A stretch of DNA of 64,000 nucleotides from Lunularia cruciata (lineage: Eukaryota > Streptophyta > Marchantiopsida > Lunulariales > Lunulariaceae), in NCBI GenBank assembly GCA_948567375.1, contig OX419757.1, positions 69,757,836 to 69,821,835 of the forward strand, read 5' to 3'. The first letter of the stretch is position 1; each line of letters opens with the position of its first letter. The notes under the pieces were generated by a model, which saw nothing but the letters and a program-made list of their open reading frames with translations, ran no database searches and was not told the origin of the DNA. The translations under genes and the position numbers were made by a program. Below are positions 37,121-49,440 of this stretch, piece by piece.

Positions 37121-40100
37121 GTGCACACTCAATACGCATGTGCAAATTTGAATGAGACAGACACCTGTAGAAGCAGCCTCTGCCGTGTTCAGGCAATTTA
37201 GAGTTTACATACTTGACGAAGTAACTGAATCAATCTTGGCCTATTGGGCAGGTCCATATGAAATCTCATCGCCACCCCCTTCTGGCTTACGGTCATGAGT
37301 CGGCAGCTTTTCCAGGATCCAAGCGATACGGATATTCATGCTCCTGTGCGCTGGTGCTTTAATTCGTTTCCTTCTTGTCCTTGTATGCGTCTTCTACAAT
37401 CAAGTGGCAGTACTATGGGATTGTCTTACTTTTGCCGGGCAGTTCAGTGCAGAATACGCTAAGGTTCAACTTCTAAACTCACATTGCAATGTTGGGTTCA
37501 ATCCAAATCTATGCAGCTGTCTCATTTCTGCATTTCAATCCAGATTCAAACTTAATCTGAACCTGGACCTGCAGACAGAGTGCATAGCAGGCTAGACATG
37601 TTTGATTCATGTCACTCCGAAACGGATCATAGATGGAAATGCTAAGCTCAGGGGAACGTATGTCCAGTTATGACTCCACTTCGTCCTTATTACTGGTTAT
37701 GCCAGTTGAGAGATCGTCATGTAAATAAAATGTCTTACATCCTTGTTCTTTCTCTAGGTTTCTCAATGTGCTGTCCTTGTTAGGAGGCCAATCGTCAGAT
37801 CGTTTCCTCTCTACTGTACCTCGTGAAAAGAATAACTTCTAGATTTTCAAATAGGTACGATTTGATAGTATGCCGCCGTTGGCTCTCGTAACAGGATATG
37901 TGATGAATTAAAAGAAGATCCAAGCAGGAAGTTATCCTTTTCTCTAAAATGAGTCTGGATCTCCTTTCGCTTTTGATTTGAACCATCTTCAAGTGTAAAT
38001 AAGAAGGAAGTTTCAATTTTTTGTTTAGTGGTGAAACTAACAAGGAATTGAAACAAGGTAAACCGTAGTAGTTGCGATGTGTACAAATCATCACGGATGT
38101 TTCCCATGGGAAGTATGTGGTAATCGCACGGTGCAGGAATCATGAGCTTGATACGATGACAACAACTATAACGTGATTCAAATCTCCACTGAGTTTATAT
38201 CTTTCACATCCGTCCATCTCCCCTAGCAATCGCCTTACTTCTCTGTGTACAATAGAAATAGTGGTCGAACCTCTGTCCAAAGAACGACATAAGAGATTCT
38301 TCGAATCTGTCGACCACAAGAACTAATGAAACGATGACAGTCAAAGCTCTATCTGGCATCGGTTTAACGACGACATATGAATTTTCCATATGTCGTGAAT
38401 TTTCCACATGTTCAGCACGGCGAAAAAGGCTACAGCGCCACAGCCCACGTATACTCAATACTAGATACAGGTGAATCATTATGTAGGTTCGTATGCGTCG
38501 CATAATCTGAACAGAGACTTTTAGCCTTTCCAGATTTGCATGTCGTTGTTCCATAAGGAGCATCATGTAATGACTCAAACATCAACTGTCGGATACAAAT
38601 CTCAACTGTGGCCAGAATATTGAACAGTTCTTTTTCTCTAGAGCACTGATGTCACCTAAGTGACCTCATACTGTCGCTCGATTCTACCGACTTCTATTCA
38701 GGCAAAGGCATGGAGTTAAAGGAGGGAGAATCAGTTTCCTCATTTACATCTGAAATGTGGTGGAGAATGGATAGAGGAATTACCTTAAGCATGTAGATAA
38801 GAGTGGGAAAGGCAAGTCGTTGGAATCATGTTTCGCATTTAGTCTTTGACTCGGTGTAGCAGATCTCAAGGTCATTAACCTTTTGAAGGATATTCAAATT
38901 TTCTTCAAGTTCTCCCATTTACATGGTCTGATTGAATTGACTGATAATTTATCTGTCTGTGAGTCCCCGTACTATCACATGAGCATTCCTTGGTTGTGAA
39001 TCCGTAGCCTGTTTCTAGGAAAGGTGGTCAATACTATACCGTCAAGAGATTGACTGGAGATGAGAGGAGATAACTACTAACAGAATCAGCTTTTTAATTT
39101 AAAATCCTTCACGATATGATAAAAGACGCATGGTCGATTTTATCTTTACATACTTGGGCCTATTCTTGTTAGAAGATAGAGGTGTATCCCGGAGGACCAA
39201 ACATCTCCAATTAAGTTACGTTCTCTGGAAAAGATTCTTGATGACTACGACATTCACTATCACAAGTAAGCCAACGCATAAGGTTCAATTACTGTACGTT
39301 CCTCTTCTAGTCTTTCACTTCTACAAGAACTCCCAGCTCTTTGCAAACCGAAGGCGGGGCGTGTTTCATCATGATTTTCTCTACACTACAATGAAACCGG
39401 ATTCCATAATGACTTCCATTAAAGGACTTTCTCTTCACTGAACGTACATTAAAGGAATAAGACTTTTTGAAAAATGTAACAATGTACTCATGATGATAAC
39501 AAATTAGTAAATTGAGTAGAGTAGGGTGGCTTCTATTTAACCCACACGTGGACACAAGAACTAAGAGGATTAACGATGACCGGATATACACTCTTATGGT
39601 GTCGCGTCTTTTGTTGCAACTGACTAGAGGGGAAAGAAATTCCTCACCGACAAAAAATGGCTGAAATAGTCAATCAGTTTTCTCGTATGGACCTTGGCAT
39701 CAGAGTTTGATGAGTAAGTCGGAATAGGTTTCCATTACCTTCTGATAGATGTGGGCACAACATAAACATAGCTTCATCGACCTTCCATGCGTATCCAAAA
39801 TAGATGCCCACTTTGATTCTCAAACATTTCAACCTTCGCTGAGTTATATGATATCCATCTTTCAAAGGAAGACCCAACTTAGTCGTTGAGAGTAAGGCAT
39901 TGTAAATAGCTCGGAAAAACCAGTAAAAGGTACAAAACGATGTCAAAGATTACTCCAGAATTATGGAGGTGTGAATGAATCCAAACACCCAACTCGTCAT
40001 GTGACAGCTTAAGAATGATAATTATATCATTTGAACCCTCGAGCAAATTGTCAAAGACTTCTTTACAGTTCAACCTACACAAACTTGTACACCCAATCAA

Positions 40101-40212
40101 CTTACCCAGACCAGGAGTTAAGAGAAAAACCCGCATGGGTTCACCAGAAAACTGAACCTATTTTGTTCTGTCCCAAGGTATCAAGTACCAAGAATTAATA
40201 ATCTATTTCAAT
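37121..40212. other. Intergenic, about 3 kb between metacaspase C and CWC22
   Basis: Several open frames up to about 125 codons occur on both strands, but none shows a domain, steady codon preference or credible splice pattern. A small direct repeat TGAATTTTCCA(T/C)ATGT is at about 38380-38412. Its right end should hold the CWC22 3' UTR. Confidence 0.5.
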
Positions 40213-43200
40213 CTACTTGCGTTGTTTCCTCTTCCGCTTCTTGTTGTCCCCACTATCACTGTCGCTGTCACTACTATCATCGCTAACAGTATCAGATTCA
40301 GTGCTCGAATCCGAGTCTGTGTCTGAGCCATCACCACCTGATTCTGATGAAGAATCTTCGCTCTCACTCGGAAGCGCAGGATGCTGCTGCATGATAAGAC
40401 GTGGCATATTCTTGAGGTACTCGCGTAGGCTGTCAGTAAGTCCACCCAGACCGATAGATGTGAAGAAATTGATGGCAAACCTCGTGTTCTTGGGGTTATC
40501 CTTGGGGAAAATACCATCAAATGACTCTTGCATTATAGGATCAGATAATCTCTCATTGAGCTTGCGGAGACCAAGATGTTCAGATAGTTCCTGCACAGAT
40601 TCCCCTTGTAAATGTAAGAAATTGCAGCCACATAATACTGACCATCTAATACATACTACTATCTATAGAACAGGGAAACACGATCAGTAGACCTACCAGA
40701 TTAGCTCATCCCCAAAACATAACATTCCATGTTAAGATCTCGGCTAACTTCGGAAAAGTTATTATTGAACAAGAGCTTATCTTCAGGAAAACGCATGAAA
40801 TCCTACATCTTGTGACCTCAAGGTCACTTTCAAGCAGAGCTTTCATCCCTTCCTGTCCGTCTACACACATCAACAAACATAAGCCTTCAGGATCGGAGCT
40901 TGAACTGACCTGGAAAAGGATCTTGATAAAAATACGTGAGGAAGAAGTTGTGTCCTCCTCTGTAAGCCGGATGTAGGCGAGAGCTTGCCATGGAAGAGCA
41001 TCCGTACCCAGCAAATGGGCAAAAAACTTGGCAACATTCCGAAGCTTGTTTGTTTCCAACCGATGGATCATGGAATACTGCTTGACAAAGCATTGATCAA
41101 AATTTTCTTGGTAGACACGGTTTATAAGGCAAAATCTCTGCCCTAACAGTCCGTAGTACCTCAGATACGTACGTTCTTGACTACAGCACTCCAAAAGCAT
41201 GATGCACAATTCCATCTGATTACCACAATGAACGATGAGTTATGAGTTATGAGTCAGATTCACGTTCGACCACACGATATATATCCAGGCTAATAGAACA
41301 GAGGTTTTAAGAACATATGTAAGATGGTTCAGTAGCCAAATGATGAATATAGAAAGAGCACAGGAGCAAGGGAGAAGGACAGACAATATGCAGTCACAGT
41401 AGAGCACCTCTGGAGGACGCTTAGGGGGGGGAAGTTATCTACCTCCTGGCCAGGCTCCAGCTTTATCTTGAGTAACTTGTGTCCAGCTTCCTCAAAGTCA
41501 ACACTTGACATTATAGTGAGATATATTGTACGACGCAGATTAACCAGATTTGTTTCAGTTTCATCCTGGATCTGCATTCTTTGCTCTCGTTCATCTTCAT
41601 CTTCCTCTTCTTCTTCGTCAGAATCGTCTTCTTCCTCTTCCTTGTCACCATCTTCACCACCATCTTCATCTGACTCATCTCCCAGAATATCTTTTTTTAT
41701 CGCTTCATATTTTTTTTCAGCCTCCACAAAATTTGGATCCGGCTTGAATACATCTGCAATCATCATGCAGAAATCAACATCCCGCATCATGGACTTTAGA
41801 CATCTTAACTTTACAGAACGTAGAAAGAGGAAGTTCAGAAAGAGCAATTCCTTACCGAGGTAGGACTCATCATCAAGATCATCCTCTAAGGAAAGCTCGT
41901 GTGTTATCTGGTCCTCTTCCTCGACAAGATCCAGCTCTGGTAAGACCCCAGCAAAGCCCTGGCGAAAACAAATTGCTCGGGCATTAGAACCACCATGTCA
42001 ACAAACTGTTCAAGTAAGGTACGAGTTCGTAATTCATAGTTTTATAGTACACCTGGAATTTGGCTTTCCGGATAGCAAAAAGATTCTCGATCATGAACTG
42101 GACTCGCTTGTCAATCTCTCCCTCATGTAAAATTCCACGGAATCGCTCAAATATACCTGTGGCAAAGCAGACCAGAAAAGACAACTCTTTAGAATGCAAA
42201 CATTCAAACGTATTGACCACAAGGCAAACATGTTGGCATACGCTGCAGAAAAGTCGAGAATCCATTAGCATTGCTAACCACACAGTTCTAAGCTTGAAGA
42301 ACTTTAACACAAGTACGGTTTTGGAAATAACGAGATCAATTCTCGGCTGCATACCATGTAGACCTTGCGATGAAAGATTCTGGAGCACTGCTCCGCATTC
42401 TTTGACAAAACCAACGGCCACCTGAAGAAAAATAAGCAAACTATTTATTTCATGACAATTTTGAAGTCAATACAACAAAGTCTCTAACTTCCCGTACAAA
42501 TTCTGTAATTTGTAATTTGTAACAAACAAATATTTGATGGCAAAATAAAGCATAAATTGGACGTTAGGTTTCAAGCATGAAAACGATAATATCCAGGAAC
42601 ATCTAGCAATAAGACGTTGAGTTCATCTAAGCTCTTGTACCAATATGAGCGGTGTGATAGCCCCAATATGAAGATGAACCAGGAGTGAACCAGGACAGGA
42701 GATGACAGCTGCCCTAAACTTCTGCAGCCCAACTGCAGAGGACTCCGAAGGTATCCACTGCAGCAGCATGTAACTCACCTCGACACTGTCGTCTGTTGGA
42801 TTCTCAAGAAGCACAGTGAGAAGCTCTAACGCAAGAATTTCATGAGCCACCTGTTGGTTGACGAGGTGGGCAATGAACTTGGCAGCGGCCAATAGTACTG
42901 GCTGCACACATAGAAACGATCCGTACAGAGCATAATTACTGAACTGCTCTTTTCCACCACCACAACTTCCTAGTAAATTAAGTTACATGAGGAAACCTTA
43001 AAACCCATGGATGGCAACGGGTTCGACGTCTGCTGTGAAAAGAATCAATTTCCCTTTTCACGATGATACATACTTTATCATTTCGCTTAAAAGCTCTTCG
43101 AAGCTGCAAGATGATCCTCTTGAGGAGAAGTTCTCCGAGCTCCGGAAACTTCGTGTTGACCACAGCAACGAGAGCCGCAAAGACGTGGGTAAAAGTTGGA

Positions 43201-46200
43201 GAAGCCATTTGAGATTTCATGCAAGAACGGGCAAACAGACCTCGGCCCCTGATCAAATTCTCGGAAAAAAGCTCTGGTAGTATGTTCTTCAAGTTAGAAG
43301 CATTCACTTTGTTCACTAAACCGTTAATGGATTTCCTCAAAGCATCCCAAGTGAGTCGCTGATACTCGTTACTGCTCTTGTCATCGACCTCTTTGAGCAT
43401 CTGTGCTAGCTTGAATGGAGGTATATAAACACCTCCACTTCTTCCCGGTGGTAATTGAGGTCTCTCACGCTCCACTTTCTTGACCTCCGTAGCAACTTTA
43501 ACCTTCTCGCCACTGACTGCCTTGTCGGACATTTCTTGCATGGATACATCTCCATTCGCAGCTTGCTTGCGGTCGAAATCCCGGTTCCTTAGCTCACCAT
43601 TACGGCGATACCCTTCTCTCTCGCTATCCCTCCCTACTTCTCTCTCAGAGTCTTCATTCCGTTGCCTGTGATTTTCGCCATGCCTTCCCCTAGAGACTGG
43701 CATCTCCTCACCTCCATGTCTATTGTGACCGCCATACCTTCCCCTACCACTCGCATGCGGATGGTCATCCTCGGCAATAGCACGTCCTCGGTGAGAATTA
43801 TTCCTCTCATGTCCTCTGCTTTCTCTCTGGAGATCCCTTTGTTCCCTATCATCACGTCGGCTTTCACGATATGAATGTTGGGCTTCAGTGTCGTTCGCGG
43901 TCTGTACTGGTGAAGCATTTCCATTCCCTCCCCTGAAATACAACCAATAAGTACATCAAGAACATGGCCACAACCGTATGCAGAATATGAATTGGAAGCT
44001 AAACTTCTAGGTGCACAACTGATAAAAACGAGCATTTGTTTCCCATGATAATTCTCCATCTCGTGTTTGCGCTTCAATACAAACATAAAAACAGTCTTCA
44101 AAGCTCTCACAACAACAGGTATGTAATCGAAATCAACATTTTGTCCGATTATTTTCACTCGGCACCAAATTACAAGAAATAGCAGAGTATGTATGAACAG
44201 CTAGCGACTGGTTATACACCGAACTGTCTTACTCAGTGCTGTCATGACCTTGCTCCCCAAATTCACCTCCAAGATTGAATATCATGTGCCATACATGTGC
44301 AAGCTGTTCACAAATATTGTAAAGTTTCCACAGCAAAGATATGAGATTGCGATTTCTGCAAAGTTACCTGTACTTTACTAGTATCTCTTCCCCGTCATCT
44401 TCAGGCACCCAACGATCAAGCGTTTCACCTTCCTCGAGTGCATCTACCCCAACAGGTGCATCTCCAATGAGCTTGGCATCCCCTACAGAAGGGCCGTGGT
44501 TATAATCTTTCCCGTCTCCGTTCAAAGCAGAGGGCAGATCAAGAGAACCATCTCGCCTGACTTCAGGTACAATCTCGCCTGGCTCATCCCCCAACTTAGC
44601 GGGTACGATTGGACTTAAAGCTCCCAGTGCACCCGGTGGAGGCAAGCGGCTTCGCGGACTCAGGGGACTAGGATTTGGACTTCTTTGTCCTCGACGAATG
44701 TCGGGGGTCGCCCTGGTAGGCTTCGTAAATGCAGCCCTGTCGGGGCTGAGACTCGTATCAGGGCTTGCACCTCTCCTTGAGTCTGAACCTCCGCTTTCGC
44801 TTTCGCTTGCACTAGGTAAATGCGGCTTGGTTTTAGGACTCGGACTGGCAATCCTTGCAGCTTGATTTCCAACTCTGATCTGTAGCTTTGGGTTCTGTCT
44901 TTCCACAACATTGGACAGACTTCCAAAACCAACGCCTCTGGCCTTGTCCACGGCTTCTTCACTTTCGACAGCAGCGCCGTCGAGTCGCACAGCTAGAGAG
45001 GCTATGCTGCGAATCTCCAAAACCACTTGCGGGGCATCAGGAGCTTCCGGGCCATCCCGTACTGATTTACTGACTGACTGATTTACGTCCTCGTCAACCC
45101 TCCTTCTTGCTGCTCTACCTTCCTCATCCGAGTGAAAATCCCTTTCCTTTCGGACTTTTCCACGTCTTTCTCCGCCATCTTCTCCTTCCAATTTCTCTGC
45201 TTCTCTTCTATTATCCCTCCTCGCCCTGACCCTCCTCTGCTCAGGAGATTCGTTCCTCCTTCCCTTCGCGAGCTCAATCTCCCCAACTTCAGGTGAAGAA
45301 TCCTTCTCTCCCCTCGGCCATCTTTCCTGCTCCTGCTCCATTCCCTCGTTTTTAACCTTGTCTTTCTCTTTACGCTCACCAATCCCAGGTCTTCCTGAAT
45401 CCCTTCCTGAATCATTCCTTGACCCAGATCCTCGTCTAGGAGACTCTCTCTCCCTGTCCCGACTTGAAAGGCCCCTCCCTCCATCAACACCTTCTCTGAG
45501 CCGCTCTCTCGTAGACTCCTTATCCTCCTCTACACTTTCTCCTCCTTTTTTACCCAGCTCCTTCTCTCTAGCACCTCTACCGAACTCTCTCTCGCCTCTA
45601 CCTGAATGCTCTTTACTCCCTTCATTCCTCAACGGCTCTTTACCACGAGCTCGGTTACTATCCGCACTCCGAGCGACCTCTCTGTCTCTCGCTCTTAAGA
45701 ATTCTCTATCTTCCTCTTCCCTTTTATGATCCCTCCCTTGATGTCTTCTCTCCTCGTGATCAGATCTTTGGCGTTCCCTGGAGAGATAACGATCTACTCC
45801 ATCTCCATCCCTATCCGATCTATCTCTGTCAGTCCTCTGGCGTTTGTCCCTTTCGGATCTACTCGTGTCCGGATCATACCTGTCCCTCCTCACTCTCTCG
45901 GAATCATACCTCTCATCATTTCTCATCTTATCATTCCTGCCCCGCTGTTCGGCATCCCCCCCGCCATACCTATCCCTCCTTCCGTCCTTAAATCTCTCAC
46001 TCCTGCTCCCTGACTCTCTAGTATCTCGTGAAAACTTGGCATCCGATCCCCGCCTGTATCCATCTCTCGTTGTGATTCCCCCATCCTCTTCGTCGCTATC
46101 ACCAGCGGCAGTTGTTCCCTTACGATCACTCCACTGACCTCCTCCTGCCCTCGCTTCCTCACCCCCACACTCATCCTCATCCTTCTTCTCATTCTTCGTC

Positions 46201-46271
46201 CTCCTCGGCGCCAAATCACTCCCGGAGCTTGATGACGAGCCCGATCTTCTCCCACGACCCATGCCTCTCAT
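40213..46271 (-). CDS. CWC22: Pre-mRNA-splicing factor CWC22, complete
   Basis: CWC22 is a spliceosome subunit that holds eIF4A3 and brings it to the exon junction. Nine minus-strand exons: 46271-44368, 43932-43074, 42901-42779, 42421-42355, 42156-42053, 41958-41856, 41753-41443, 41215-40910 and 40590-40213. All have GT/AG borders and phases close to 1384 residues. The first about 800 residues are low-complexity, rich in Arg, Asp, Glu, Ser and Gly (for example [17 protein letters not shown]). The MIF4G domain starts at about residue 801 with [14 protein letters not shown] and runs through exons 2-5 ([52 protein letters not shown]). An acidic linker ([19 protein letters not shown]) precedes the MA3 domain ([52 protein letters not shown]). 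The tail is Ser/Asp-rich and ends KKRKRKQRK. Family members in flowering plants are nearer 900 residues, so the head is unusually long. Confidence 0.96.
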
Positions 46272-46439
46272 TCCACCAAATAAACAATTTCAAATAATCC
46301 ACCGCTGCAGCTCCTCTAAAGCAGACAACACCGCATGGATCCAGATCGATCAGTGGTTCGATTCTGCTACTGTGTGGTATAGTACAAATATAGTCAGTCA
46401 CACCTTTACTCACACTCAGAATCTATAGCAGAAATCTCT

Positions 46440-46560
46440 CAGTCTCCTCCTCCTCCTCTCTCATCTCTTGCCTCCCTCCTCCCGTTGCTCCCTCTCTCCC
46501 TCGCTCGCTCGCTCCACACTAGAGGAGAGCGAGACACACACACACACAACAGCAGCCCCC
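46440..46560. promoter_or_regulatory. CT-rich tract upstream of CWC22
   Basis: Pyrimidine-rich runs (TCTCCTCCTCCTCCTCTCTC, TCCCTCGCTCGCTCGCTCC, then ACACACACACAC) lie 170-290 bp ahead of the start codon. As GA repeats on the coding strand they resemble plant 5'-UTR or core-promoter GA tracts. No clear TATA box was chosen. Confidence 0.5.
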
Positions 46561-46859
46561 GATAAATCTCTGTCTATTGTCGACCCACCCATTTTTCGTG
46601 ACCGCAAATATACCGAAAAACCTAACCTAAACCTAAACTTCCTATACGAAATGCCTCACCTCCAGTAACTTCTGTCCAGCCTGGGCTCGGCCCCGCCCTT
46701 CCTTCCCTTCCCTTCTCTGCCCTGCCCGACTACGAATCTTCGTATCCAAGTCACTCTACCATGGACCGGGCCCTACCTATTTGTCCTTTCCGGCCAGAAG
46801 CTGGTCAGCTAAGCTCAGGTTATCTCAACCCAGGTTAGCTCACCCGCGCTTCTCTCCTA

Positions 46860-49440
46860 CCAAAATTTGCCTGGAAATAATTGATTACATGTAGAATACA
46901 AATTTAACAGCTTTTTCATAGTAAACACTGTAGCCAAAATCACTCCCTACTAGTTTAATCTGTTATGGTGTTTTATGATTTGAATTAACTCTTCTTCATA
47001 TATGGTTTGCATTCAAGATCTTTCAATCTTTGATCTTGATCTGAGAATATTTTGATTTGAATATCTCCATTCTATGAAAAATAGCTGTTAATCTTTCAAA
47101 TTTTCATAACACATTGTATAAGCAAAGCCCCCCATGTATTTTATCTTTTCTTAATTTTATCATCTCATATGCTGTTGATCTTATATATATTTCTTATATT
47201 GGATTATTGGAAAAATCTACAGATAGAGATTGAGAAGGACGACCGCGTAGAAAAAGTGAAGGATAGAGATTTATGGAAATGCTTAGTTGCTTACGTATAT
47301 CAAGATACCTAGATATGAACACAAATATGTGGGATCTATGTGAAAGGATATTAAAATAAAAATAAAAAGTGAAACTGTCAAGTATTAAATCGTAATTCAT
47401 TCTTATGTCACGCATCTAAAGAGAAGCCAAGAATACTGAAATAGATATATAATAACCTAACTTGGTATAGAAGAGAATGGTTTACGAGTTGAACAATATT
47501 AAACATAAATTAAATTTCAATTCTTAGTCTCATGATATAATTACAGCTGTATAATCATATTTATGTCTACCTAAGAATTGGAATTAGCAATGATTTTTTG
47601 CTTCCTAACATAAAATTAAAATAATACCATCTATTACTAAAGCTTTTGAAGAATCACACAAGCTTCTCTAGATCCACAAAGAACAAAAGAAAGTTTGAAA
47701 ATATACATCAACCGATAGATTAGAACAAAAGAAAAAAAAAATTTTGAACTCTGAATTTCCTGAACACTTAGGTTTATCTTTGAAGATGATACACTTGGAC
47801 GATCATACTCTTCTAAATGAACTGTTTAGAAGTGTTTAAATTCTAAAGTCTCATTGGCAAAGAGTGTTAAAATTTATTTTGATTATCATTCTTGTTCTAT
47901 ACCTGTATATATATAACTAACCTACCTACATATTGAACATAATCATATACACACAATACTCACAAATTTATAAAACATTTCATTGTCAACTAGAGACGAG
48001 AATGTACTTATGAATTATTATTTTTAATATCTTCCATTCTGGTCCATACGTACTTAAAATTTATCCGTTACATTATCTATTTATGTAAATTAAATTTTTT
48101 ATTAATTTTATGCAGTTATATTCAATAGCTTTCTTCTATGTACCAAACTTAATTATTTACTAACTTCCTTGATGATTAAAACATCTCTGTTAAATGCTGA
48201 AAATATAAAGTTGTATTTATTTAATTTATTGTAAATTTCACACTGCCAAGTACAGTTTTCAGTTTTCAAGAACTATATTTGGACTCTTCCATTAGTTAAC
48301 CATTCCTAGGAGACAAAATTTATTTCATAATATCCATTCTTTTAACCTTAATGATTTTCAAAATTTTCTCCCCTCTTGATAATAAAGCCTTAATATTTTA
48401 TTTCTGATTATATACAAGTATATTCTAAAGTTCTTTAACACTAAAATATGAATCCATTTTTTTCGCAATCGACTAGAAACTCTCTATTATCTGATTATAT
48501 AAAAAAATTCATATCTTATATATTCAAATAAATTTACTTACAAAGTTTCTGGAATTGTGATCCTTTTGAGATTAGGTATGAATTTTCTTGTTTATTCCAT
48601 CCAAGAATTTTGCGGTATTGGGTTGTATTAGGTATCCGTTTTAAAATGATAAATTTCAGTCATCTCCATAATATTAATAATTATCAATTCTTTTTCTCTT
48701 TATTCTCGAGATTTTTGACATCCTTACCTTAACTTTAAGTAAAATTCAATTCTTTTTACATGTTTATTCTTAGCGTTATGTGTGTCCCCTTTGATATATT
48801 TCAGCACTAGATTACTATGGGGTGTTAGTACGGTCTTTCTATATATATATATAAATCTTGTCAATATTACATCATACTTTTATACATAAGTAAAAGAACC
48901 TTGTTTCTGTGATTGGACCTTCAATTAAGGTCTAAACTCATGAATTTTCTTTTTGAGATCTTAAGCATATTTTAAGATTGTCCATGTAGCTATAAACTTT
49001 TAAAACATTTTTCTTTTTAAACAAGGATGAATATTTTTGAGGAGACAGACGATAGGTCAAATGTCGGAATCATGCAGATAGCACTATTTCACGTCTTAAT
49101 CGTGAATTTTAGAATGGATTCAAGAGATTACATATTCTTTTTTGTTTCTTTAATTTATATTAAACTTGTGTTTGTAGCTATAAAATTCTCAAGGAAATAC
49201 GTTTTCTAGACAAGGATGATTAATTCCCAGCAGAAAGATGATCATTCGTAAATAGGAATCATGGGGATAGCACATTTCGATGTCTTCATCTTGAAATTGA
49301 AAATGGATTTTACAAAGCACATATTTTCACATATCTTCGAATACTTTTTTTGTGTTTTCTTTTCCAATTCAATGAAATTTCCAAGCAGAATAAAATGTTA
49401 TAAACATATTTCCAGAATTAACATATAAGTAAATGGCTTT
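46860..49440. other. AT-rich intergenic stretch
   Basis: Very AT-rich with short frames only, including a TATATATATATATA run near 48842. No gene or element recognised other than the duplicate listed at 49021. Confidence 0.6.
49021..49340 (+). repeat. Two-copy direct repeat, period 189 bp
   Basis: ACAAGGATGA starts at 49021 and 49210. Both copies continue with GGAATCATG.(G/A)GATAGCAC, a TTTC(A/G)(C/T)GTCTT block, AATGGATT and CACATATT or TACATATT. They are diverged and non-coding. Confidence 0.8.

Noticed and set aside
37338-37595. Hydrophobic 85-codon frame
   Set aside because: It has a leucine- and cysteine-rich start resembling a signal peptide, but no family, no support downstream and ordinary intergenic composition.
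45358-46297. Several Ser/Leu/Pro-rich frames antisense to CWC22 exon 1
   Set aside because: These are expected shadows of the Arg/Asp/Glu-rich repeat codons on the minus strand.
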